Source: Mucidula mucida
Taxonomy: Eukaryota; Basidiomycota; Agaricomycetes; Agaricales; Physalacriaceae
DNA length: 26,801 nt
NCBI GenBank assembly: GCA_015501055.1
Contig: JADNYV010000465.1
Span: 1-26,801, forward strand
Direction: 5' to 3'
Shown here: piece by piece, positions 19,737-26,801 of the stretch
How positions within the stretch are numbered: the stretch's first letter is position 1
How the letters are laid out: each line of letters starts with the position of its first letter
Notes under the pieces: model-generated
Told to the model about the DNA's origin: nothing
What the model saw: the letters and a program-made list of their open reading frames with translations, nothing else
The model's database searches: none
Translations under genes and position numbers: made by a program

Positions 19737-21552
19737 TCACAAATTCAAAGTCCCAAAACCCCCCTCTTCCAACACACTCTTAACCGCCCTCTCAGTCTCC
19801 TCCCTCTGCTTCAGAACTGCCCTGATCAACTTCCTCCCGGCAACCGGCGCCGGCGCCTGCCTCTTCTCCTCTTTCTCCCTCTTATCCCAAAACTCCTTAG
19901 CCGTATGCCCATGCCGCCTTATAAACGCATTACTCGGCGGGGGCGGCGGCACCTTGGTGTACGGCCCCACATCCAATCTAGGATCTCGCGGTGACAAAAC
20001 CCCAAGCAAAATCCGATACGAAGCAAGCGCTCGTTTCAATCTAAACCACAACGTCAATAAAACTGTTGGGGAAAACAGGAATGTCCACGTACCGACGATG
20101 CAACCCGGGCGCCAGGCGACCGTAAAACCGCAGTACGAGAAAGCCAACTGTCAAGTATGATAGACACCTGCCAACCCACCCATAAGGCTTCCACTCCAAC
20201 AACCGTCCATACCATAGTAACAAGGCGGTCGCGATCCCCGCACCGACTCCACCGCCAACTGCTCGGTATTGACCAAAACCCTCTGGCTCTTCCTTGATCG
20301 AAAGCACCTTTACCACGAGTTCGGCAGTGACGCATGCGGGTATATGGAGGAGGAGAGCTGGGGCATAGAACGGTGCTAAAATGATCGTGTTGAGAGATGG
20401 GAATGCCAATCTTGTAAGGTACCGTAGGCGAGATAAAGATGATGGGAGGAACACGAGGTCACTGTGCGACAAGGAGGCGTAGTGCAGGAGAGAGTAGTAC
20501 TTGACGAGAGCCTCCTTAGCGCGTCCCAGAGGAGACGAAGGCACTGGATCGGATAGAAGGTCGACCAGTCTATAGGACGTTGAGCTGCGATGACTACGCG
20601 TAATGGGCACGTACTTCTGAGAGACCGAAACCCAGTCCTTGAGCGCCAAGTCAGGGCTACCATGGCGCGTAAAGTTTCCGCGGCGTACAAAGTCTCCCAA
20701 TCACTGGCGTTAATAGTCATAGCAAATAACTGTTGCTCAATACGGCTGGTAACCTTTTGGACGACACGATACGCAACATCATCCGGATTCGCACCGGGCG
20801 GTACATCGAAGAGCTCCTCAATATAATCCGACATGGGTATAGGCGTCCCATACTGCACGAGTAACTGCATGAATTCAAGTAAATGCGCGCACTTGGAATC
20901 GGAGAAACACTCACGCCACTATCAAATGTCGCCTTATCCGTATAGACCAAACCCACAGGAACAATAACCACATCCTTCCCTGCATCTTGCTGCTGTCTGC
21001 GCCAGCGCGTATACTCCACCGCAGCCCACGCCGTCCCGCTCAGCACCTGCACAATCGTAGGCTCCGTATAGCTCGCGCCTTCCGAGAAAACGCCAATGAC
21101 TTGGCCACAAGCTAAAGCGATACTCGACGATTTGAACAAAGCCGCCTTGGACGACCCATCGTCACGATTGGGATTACGCTGCACCGGGATCGCGCCAGAG
21201 GATGAAAGAATCGAACGAAAAACGGGCATGGTGAAGAGCGTGGATTTAGCCCAGAATGAGACGTGTCGGCGTTGGGGTATTGTTACAGCTGCTGGCGTCG
21301 TCAGCCGAGTATTATATGGACCGATTTGGATGCAACTTGCCTAGTGCCGCAACGTCTATAATCTCGTTGGAGTGATTCGACGCGCTGCAGAGCATTCAGT
21401 CTACGGTGTTTCATGCAGACGGCGACGTACATGATAATAGGCCCGTCCGTGGGCACATTGTCTGTGCCTTGGACGTAGACCTCGGAATAAAAGCCATACA
21501 CGGTCCAGTCGGATATTTTGCGCAAAACGCGATAGACGAGCTTAAGATTCAT
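19737..21552 (-). CDS. Glycerol-3-phosphate acyltransferase, Sct1/Gpt2-like, with one apparent frameshift
   Basis: Minus strand, start ATG 21552 (MNLKLVYRVLRKISDW). Exons: 21431-21552, 21341-21384, 20915-21288, then from 20864 down, with an inferred 45-bp intron at 20570-20614 and a less certain one near 20045-20105, to a stop at 19737. The family transfers an acyl chain to glycerol-3-phosphate at the ER, the first step of glycerolipid synthesis. Motif I is NHSNEIID, assembled across introns 1 and 2; then FWAKSTLFTMPVFRSIL; the motif GVFSEGASYTEP (more usually FPEGTSYTEP, so Pro and Thr are replaced); and VVIVPVGLVYTD. The C-terminal half has hydrophobic helices typical of the family and a Pro-rich tail. 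Intron 2 (21289-21340) has a perfect GC donor (AG/GCAAGT). Near 20655-20662 the frame moves by one base (LYAAETLRAMV then SPDLALKDW) with no possible intron. This is a recent mutation or a sequence error, since the downstream frames stay open. Confidence 0.82.
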
Positions 21553-23451
21553 GGTCGTCGTTTAAAGGCAATCGCCCGCCGCCGCCGTCGTCGAGCGGGC
21601 GTCGCGTGATCAACAGTCTGATGGGAAGGAGGAAGCATTGATAACACAGCCACACTTGGAACCAGCGTCAACCAAGCGCCTTCCTTGCTCGAATAATGTT
21701 GAGAGGCGCATTGACATTTTGGATAGTAGGCAGGGACACAGGATCAATGTTAAACTGAAGAAAATACTCTACTAAATAGCTGGTTAGGAGAATCTATGTC
21801 GCTGAGCCTGTCACTTGGACTGTATACTGTCTTTCCTTGTGACCACTAGTGTACGTAGTCTTTGTTCATTCCTTGTAATTGCTTCCTGTAACTAGTTCGG
21901 TCAATGGGTCCGCATAAACTAGGCCACTGAGCTCTACAAGTCTGCCGCCCCAGAAATCAATGACACCCATTGTCATCGTGTTTAAAATGGTGTTTACTCG
22001 AGTCTATGAGAGATACTTTGCAGTCCACCGCAGTATCCTCATGCCTTTCTAGGCTGAGCGTATCCACCCGTTCGCGGCGCGTATCCGCCTCAGGGCGCGT
22101 ATCATGCATCTAGGATCGTAAAAGTTGGGCTTCTCGAGACATGGCTCCTTGACATGTTTATAAACTGACCTGGACGGAGAAGGAGTCTCATACAACTCTC
22201 CTTTTTCTTGCCAGGTTGGTTTCTCTTGTTTCCCTACTTACTGGACTTTTACTTATGGACTCTTCTTTATCGGACAGACTGTGAAGTTGTATTTTGAGTA
22301 CCCACCACTATTTACATTTCCCACCCATTATATGTACAGTGTACCGTGTCATACATACGCAGCACGGTTGTAATACCACCTCATTTGGCCATCGCGGCCG
22401 GACTCGGTATCGTTTGCCTGACTCTCGCCTTGAACCGATTAGACCGTGTTACAGACGGCCACGACACGGAGCTTGCTTGTCCGCCGTTCCCCTGATCGCT
22501 CAGCTGTAAGCACCTGCCGCACAATGTCCTGCAGTATGTTATGGATCACACCATGCACTACGTCTTCGACCCCACCCCAAAGTATCCGCCGTAATTCGAA
22601 GACCCGCCTTGGTCGCTGTCTTTATTCTCACTGCAAGGACGCGCCGCCAACAATGAGTGCTGAGCGGGCGGCGAAAAGACCAGGAATATGTCCGGGAGTC
22701 ATCAGGCAAATCGACACCAGACCATGTAGACTTGACGTGTTATATCAACGATACCCCGAGGCATCTCTTGAGTAATGTACTACCGACTTGTAGTTTGTGT
22801 CGAATTCGCAGTAACATTGTACGAAGCGTACAAACGGTCTAACAGTATCAAGAGCCAAGTAGATCCGATTGCTCATCCTTACAAGTACCGGTACGCAAGC
22901 CTAGGAAGTACGCCACATTGAAATTACGCCACGATGTGTGCTCCTCATTCGTTCTGTCTCGGGTATCTCGGACGGATGATCTAAAGCATCGTATATCTCG
23001 GTTCTTATGTGGCTCTATACACGCCACGAAGAATTTAATGAGCTGCGAACTCGGTACCTTGGCGCCTCGTCCGCGATGCATCATCAGGTTGACAGATTCT
23101 GCTCAGCAACGCCCTTTCGCGTACCGGTATAAGCGGGTCTCTACTTTACTGATGCCTTTGAAACGCGTGGTGGTCGTAGTGTGGCGGCTTTCCGGACAGT
23201 GCTGTTGACACACCGCTACTGAATGTTGAATTACCATCGCATCATTGACATTGAAAAAGGCCCAATGACAGCCTACTGGGTCAGAACCGACTTACCGGCA
23301 CGAAGCCCGCCGAGCGGAGATCAAATCAACGCTAGCGATCGCCAAATCGAAGTTGTCTCCAACCATCACCGACCTCGTTGCGTTCTGGTAGGCTCTCCAG
23401 ACGTACAAGTTACTCTCGGATTCATCGCCTGCGGCCGTGGTTACCGCCAGC
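21553..23451. other. No supportable gene (1.9 kb)
   Basis: Only short open frames. Around 22380-22650 the plus strand encodes, in broken frames, a hydrophobic piece (HLAIAAGLGIVCLTLALNRL) and a second piece (LPHNVLQYVMDHTMHYVFD, then a stop, then EDPPWSLSLF), which together look like a decayed coding sequence that I do not recognise. A GC/CGCC-rich short run precedes the acyltransferase start at 21575-21605. Confidence 0.45.
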
Positions 23452-23459
23452 TATATATA
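23452..23459 (+). promoter_or_regulatory. TATA box of the F-box gene
   Basis: TATATATA lies about 100 bp before the ATG at 23561, followed by a C/T-rich leader and a CCCACC context just before the ATG. Confidence 0.6.
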
Positions 23460-23560
23460 CACCTCTATCTGACACGTCCCCATCAACATCTATCCTCGCC
23501 CGCCTCTCCGGGACCATCTTGCTGTTTACAGGCTTTCGCACATCGTAGCCTCCTCCCACC

Positions 23561-24613
23561 ATGTCGATGCAGCCCCTCTCTCTTGGACACGTTTCCCGAA
23601 GAACTGCTCGAGCGGATTCTCTACTTCTGCGTCGTAGCAGCACCAGTTCCTCAGGCATCTCGCCCGTCATGGCAACCCCAGCGCCGCCGCGCCTATACCC
23701 GCCTCACACCGCTCCTCGTCTGCAAAACTTCTATCGCATCGCTCTGCCACATTACTACCACACTGTCCATTTAACGACGCCCGAACAGTCCTCGTGTTTG
23801 CGCGCCATTCTCAGGCGTTATACGTATCTAGCCCGCGGCGTACGTAGGCTTGTCGTAACGTGTATCGTCAGCGATACATCCCCTGCAATGCGGCTTTGCA
23901 CTGGCCTGACAGCATTGGACGTTACCCTTGACCCCTACGCCGAGTCGGACTCGTTTTGCGATGCGCTTGAGACGCTGGGGAATATATCATTCTTCACTCT
24001 CCGCAAGCAGCATAATTCTACCTACCTCACTATGCAATCCATACGGCGGTTTATGACACGAATAGCCGCGACTATAGTTTCTTGGCCTTGCCTAGTGAGC
24101 TTACTTCCGTTTCATTTATCGAGCCAACTCAATTGCTCTACACAGGAAAGCGCGAATCTGGCGTTCCGCGTATCAGATGATGATGGTCCGGTCTCTTCGA
24201 TTGCCCAAGCTCTCTCGTTCGCTCCGTCTCTAAGGTCATTCTCTACCGAAATGCCTAGCTTGTGGAATGAAGCGATCCTACGTATCAGCCACAACCCGAA
24301 ATTGGAGAAGATTGTGCTGGGAGGCGAGGATGTTGGGCGTGGCGGGGGTTTGTACATGGTACAAGCGCGCAAGCATCCGCGTTTGGCGGAGCTCATTAAG
24401 ATTGGAACGTATGTGATTATTTACCTGCTGGTGTCAAGCGTTTTTGATGATGGTGGGCTACGTAGGCCTATAATACGGACGAGAGCGCATACGATGATTG
24501 TGCCTCCCAAGATGGCTTCGTCTCTGTCGGAGGCTGTGAAGGGCTCGCCTGCGCCTAATCCTCAGGTTGCGAGACATCGGAGTTTGAAGAGGGGAGGACG
24601 GTTCATTGATTGA
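23561..24613 (+). CDS. F-box protein with leucine-rich-like body; F-box offset by two compensating indels
   Basis: The continuous frame from ATG 23561 runs 350 codons; an in-frame 57-bp intron (24409-24465, donor GTATGT, acceptor GTAG) reduces the product to 331 residues and restores the family ending IGT/PIIRTRAHTM. F-box proteins of this sort are substrate receptors of SCF ubiquitin ligases. The F-box itself (LDTFPEELLERILYFC ... TPLLVCK) is encoded in the +1 frame, between about 23577 and 23732. The body resumes in the original frame with FYRIALPHYYHTVHL, YLARGVRRLVV and MRLCTGLTALDVTL, matching agaricomycete F-box proteins. So one indel at the CTCTCT run (23574-23582) and an opposite one at the AAAA run (23728-23733) flank the F-box. 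As written, the protein has lost the Skp1-binding motif but keeps the rest. Either two real slippage mutations or two base-calling errors. Confidence 0.75.
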   Translation: MSMQPLSLGHVSRRTARADSLLLRRSSTSSSGISPVMATPAPPRLYPPHTAPRLQNFYRIALPHYYHTVHLTTPEQSSCLRAILRRYTYLARGVRRLVVTCIVSDTSPAMRLCTGLTALDVTLDPYAESDSFCDALETLGNISFFTLRKQHNSTYLTMQSIRRFMTRIAATIVSWPCLVSLLPFHLSSQLNCSTQESANLAFRVSDDDGPVSSIAQALSFAPSLRSFSTEMPSLWNEAILRISHNPKLEKIVLGGEDVGRGGGLYMVQARKHPRLAELIKIGTYVIIYLLVSSVFDDGGLRRPIIRTRAHTMIVPPKMASSLSEAVKGSPAPNPQVARHRSLKRGGRFID

Positions 24614-24713
24614 CCGTCATGGACATGAACTTTCTTGTTGCGAACTTTTTACGATGGTACCTATGTTTTGTAGCTTTCGATATCATGACTTTCACGCGTC
24701 TATGTAGCTTGAT

Positions 24714-24930
24714 GTAGTAGTGCTCGTTCAGCTACTCTTTTCTTTATGTGTCCATGTCGCTTGCGCATTATGGTAACGTATGAATTTAACGGTCCTGTAT
24801 GAATCGAGGCACTACTCTTCAGGCTGTCTCTAGGCTAGAGTTGGTGGAAGAGTAGCACACGTTGAAGGTTGAGTATCCTTTTCCCTCCACAGCATCGTCC
24901 AAGGTTCGAGTCGGACTTCTTGAACCCTAC
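24714..24930 (+). repeat. Dispersed repeat, copy 2 (inverted partner at 19328-19584)
   Basis: Begins with the 36 bp identical to the reverse complement of 19549-19584 and continues with the same ordered matches up to GGACTTCTTGAACC near 24930. It starts about 100 bp after the F-box stop codon and thus probably provides part of that gene's 3' flank. The copies are 5.1 kb apart and enclose the acyltransferase and the F-box gene. Confidence 0.75.
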
Positions 24931-25259
24931 TTATGCTTGAAGACATGTTTGAAGTAGAACTGTGGGATGCGAGCGCGGCCAATGAAATTAATAGTTCGCC
25001 ATGGATCATTCAAAGGATTCAAATTGCCACGTTTCGATGATTTGGCAGACTCAGGCCGTGGATTCCCATCTCAGCGGCTTGCGACTCTTTCTCCGCCTCG
25101 TACTTGTTGGCATCACACAGACGCTGTCACGTTAGTCTAGTTTTATTCGCATGGCGAGTACGGAGGTCAATTTTTGCATCATGTGCATTTCATGTGACCG
25201 GCTTACCTAAGTTGATGGCAATAAATTAGCGCGTCGCTGCCTTTTTTTTACGTTCATTA
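24931..25259. other. No gene
   Basis: Intergenic. No matched open frame; ends at the ATG of the helicase relic. Confidence 0.5.
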
Positions 25260-25535
25260 ATGGCTGTCTCGGACGCGTCAACGCGGAGGTTTGCTTTTGA
25301 TTCTGTTCCGGGAAGGCACATATGTCGGGATCTGGCCCGGCCTGACCTCAAATACGACCCCCATGATTACTCACTCGATGTCGCTGCTAAAATCATCGAT
25401 GGCATGATTGTCTCGTAAGGACAGCATGTGGGTCTGGCAAAACAGGAATCATCGCGCTTCTAGCCATTGTCCTGCGAAAAATCGGCAAAGATCAGACACT
25501 TATCTCCGGAAAGCCTGTGCAAGAGAGTCGTGCTG
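25260..25535 (+). pseudogene. RecQ/DEAD-type helicase N-terminal relic
   Basis: The ATG at 25260 opens MAVSDASTRRFAFDS, then LKYDPHDYSLDVAAKIIDGMIVS, where a TAA appears at about 25417. In the next frame the sequence continues ACGSGKTGIIALLAIVLRKIGKDQ. This is the start of a family of RecQ-like helicases abundant in agaricomycete genomes, in which PYDPHDYQLxGVxxALDG is followed by a Walker A motif GSGKTG. The Walker A is intact in sequence but frame-shifted from the start, and homology stops by about 25535, so all downstream helicase motifs are missing. An overlapping minus frame (25460-25786, Ser/Pro-rich) has no recognisable domain and is not called. Confidence 0.75.
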
Positions 25536-25829
25536 GTAAGCAGGTGTGATGTGGGAGTAGGAAGATTATTGTTGTAGATACTTGTAGAGGCAAAGTTCAC
25601 CGGAGTGGATGGAAAGAGTGGTGTGTTTAAGGATGGTAGTTGTGGTGTGAAAGAGGCCGGATTAGTCTGAGAGAATATAGAGCCAGAGAATGTGGCAGGC
25701 CTAATAGGCGATAGATTAGAGCGTAGGGGTATATTATTGAGCGGCCAATGGCTAGGGGCTGCCCCGAGCCCATAAGTTAACGACAAAGTGGAAGAAGAAG
25801 AAAAGGGCGCGAACGGGCGCTTAGTGGAT
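25536..25829. other. Unassigned spacer with one open minus-strand frame
   Basis: A 108-codon minus frame spans 25460-25786 (SLTYGLGAAPSHWPL, then SFTPQLPSLNTPLFPSTP). Low complexity, rich in Ser, Thr, Pro and Asn, with no upstream TATA and no recognised relative. It could be the opening of a short gene or chance. Confidence 0.25.
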
Positions 25830-26212
25830 CACGTGAATTTGTCCAAATGGAAGTAACTTTGCGTCATTTCACGTGAACACGTGCTGATTGGAGTCTTTTT
25901 CCAACCTCCTATAAGGGCGCGGCGTATGAAAGCAGACTCTAGATCAAAGTGTCAGCTTTGATCGAGTCTGCCTAAGGGAGACTACTGTCACGTGGTTATG
26001 GACTGCCCCTGTGGTGATTTCGTTGGTCCGCCTTTATGGTGACAGAGGTTTAAGAAAGTAGTTATGTACGATGTCAACCATGCGACGCGAGCAGCGCGTA
26101 GTTCGGGAGCGCGTGGTAGCTGTCATTCTCTAAAGGGCAGGTTGCTGGGAGGTCAACCTATCCTACAATCTGGTGTTACAGTAATGGGAAGAATAGCTGA
26201 CACAGCCACGTG
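25830..26212. promoter_or_regulatory. Cluster of five CACGTG sites upstream of the DUF6535 gene
   Basis: CACGTG occurs at 25830-25835, 25870-25875, 25878-25883, 25989-25994 and 26207-26212. Three are embedded as TCACGTG(A/G). CACGTG is the classic binding site of bHLH factors such as Cbf1/Pho4-type proteins in fungi. The sites precede the DUF6535 gene at 26287 by 75-457 bp. Elsewhere in the window I noted only one other (6977-6982, inside the RING gene). Confidence 0.5.
25932..25971. other. Long hairpin (16-bp stem, 2-base bulge, 6-base loop)
   Basis: Left arm 25932-25949 (GCAGACTCTAGATCAAAG) and right arm 25956-25971 (CTTTGATCGAGTCTGC) are complementary over 16 pairs, with a TA bulge on the left and the loop TGTCAG. 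It lies between the third and fourth CACGTG sites. It could be an operator-like cruciform, a structured leader, or the remnant of a small inverted-repeat element. Confidence 0.7.
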
Positions 26213-26231
26213 GGGTGTCCAAGTGCGTACA

Positions 26232-26237
26232 TATATA
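26232..26237 (+). promoter_or_regulatory. Probable TATA box of the right-edge DUF6535 gene
   Basis: TATATA within ACATATATACTCGAG, about 50 bp before the ATG at 26287; the spacing agrees with the other genes in the window. Confidence 0.5.
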
Positions 26238-26286
26238 CTCGAGTTAAACTCAGGGCTGTAGATAATTTACTTATCTATCCCCGCCC

Positions 26287-26801
26287 ATGTCCACACAGTC
26301 AAACCAGCAAGAAGCGTACAACTCAAATCCACCTCCTCACACTGTTTTTGGGTTGAAGCAAGATACACAAAGACTACACAACCCAATTTTCAATGACAGT
26401 TACGAAGAACGTTTCCCTGAAGATCCCTGCTGCCAGGAAACGGCGCCCAATGCGCGGGTCTGGCGGACGTACGAGGAAGAGGCCGCGGCTTACGACGCCG
26501 TCATGGTTGGTCAATCTCGTGATGATCTCGATGTCAGGCTGGTATTCGTATGTTCTCATTCCTTTTTGTTCATCTGCATGGATTAACACGCATTACAGGC
26601 TGGTCTTTTCTCAGCAGTCGTCACGTCATTCCTGGTGCAGATCTCGCAGAAGCTGGAAGCGGATTTCTCACAGATGACCGCTATTCTCATGCACGATCTC
26701 GTCCTCGTTCAGCTTTCCATGGTCGCGGGTTCATCTGGTCCCAATCTCACGGCTCCGTCGGTTGATCCCACTATGGTGTATAGCCCCGACACGATCACGG
26801 T
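26287..26801 (+). CDS. DUF6535 domain membrane protein, 5' part (runs off the window)
   Basis: Exon 1 is 26287-26547 (87 codons), intron 26548-26598 (51 bp, donor GTATGT, acceptor TACAG), and exon 2 runs from 26599 past the end. The N-terminus is MSTQSNQQEAYNSN, then FNDSYEERFPEDPCCQETA, ARVWRTYEEEAAAYDAVMVG, and after the intron AGLFSAVVTSFLVQISQKLE. The intron lies at exactly the same codon as in the copies at 18970 and 3657. No stops or frame breaks are seen in the visible 154 or so codons. The opening is closer to the pseudogene at 13483-15226 (MLTQSNQQEA) than to the intact gene at 16035 (MSSHFKGS), although from ERF onward all three are alike. It is transcribed in the opposite direction to the other copies. 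Role unknown; a membrane protein. Confidence 0.88.

Noticed and set aside
20570..20720. Explaining the acyltransferase frame change by a 51-bp intron (GTACGC to CTCAAG)
   Set aside because: It would keep the wrong frame (51 is a multiple of three) and remove the conserved LYAAETLR segment.
24901..24930. GGTTCGAGTCG resembling a tRNA B box
   Set aside because: Part of the dispersed repeat; the other copy reads GGTTTTGAGTTGG, there is no A box at the right distance and no cloverleaf.
19328..24930. Treating the two repeat copies as terminal inverted repeats of one 5.6-kb DNA transposon
   Set aside because: The intervening genes are an ordinary acyltransferase and an F-box gene; no transposase was seen and the copies differ by internal insertions.
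25460..25786. 108-codon Ser/Pro-rich minus-strand ORF
   Set aside because: Low complexity, partly antisense to the helicase relic, no relative recognised. Not strong enough to call a gene.
1..26801. CRISPR arrays, rRNA, tRNA, bacterial-style defence cassettes
   Set aside because: No regularly spaced repeats, no RNA-gene signatures and clear spliceosomal gene structure throughout; nothing prokaryotic is present.

Overview
The window looks like nuclear DNA from a mushroom-forming basidiomycete (Agaricomycetes). The evidence is the very short introns (about 45-75 bp, many per gene), three gene copies plus one diverged relic of the DUF6535 membrane-protein family, a DUF4419 gene, an F-box gene of the kind expanded in these fungi, and a RING protein of recognisable agaricomycete type. 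I see no bacterial, organellar or viral signature. Family names are from memory of the families; no search was run.

Layout. 1-1122: 3' part of a DUF4419 gene. 2.9-3.7 kb (minus): decayed DUF6535 relic. 3.7-5.8 kb: no convincing gene. 5.9-7.4 kb (plus): RING-finger/coiled-coil gene with a 4-nt microexon. 7.4-8.8 kb: 3' flank and a degenerate inverted-repeat arm. 8.8-9.2 kb (minus): a 72-residue cyanase-N-terminus-like helix-turn-helix gene. 9.6-10.6 kb (plus): complete seven-exon VAMP7-type R-SNARE gene. 10.9-12.3 kb: alternating fragments of an alcohol dehydrogenase gene and an intron-containing copy of the R-SNARE gene, best explained by an old tandem duplication that then eroded. 13.0-13.5 kb (plus): N-terminal piece of a lineage-specific gene, cut off where a DUF6535 pseudogene begins. 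13.5-15.2 kb (minus): that DUF6535 pseudogene, with an internal 260-bp duplication and a deletion of about 1.4 kb. 16.0-19.0 kb (minus): intact DUF6535 gene (959 aa). 19.7-21.6 kb (minus): Sct1/Gpt2-type glycerol-3-phosphate acyltransferase with one apparent frameshift. 23.6-24.6 kb (plus): F-box gene whose F-box lies in a shifted frame between two offsetting indels. 25.3-25.5 kb: relic of a RecQ/DEAD-type helicase. 26.3 kb to the end (plus): start of another DUF6535 gene, preceded by a cluster of CACGTG sites and a perfect-looking hairpin.

Housekeeping-like genes (R-SNARE, acyltransferase, RING, HTH) sit as islands among lineage-specific, duplicating and decaying sequence. The DUF6535 copies are the repeated theme; the intact 16-19 kb gene and the one running off the right edge are in opposite orientation. 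No operon-like logic applies. The most unusual observations are the three GC-AG introns in three unrelated genes, the 4-nt microexon, the mosaic R-SNARE/ADH pseudogene tract, and the compensated frameshift over the F-box.
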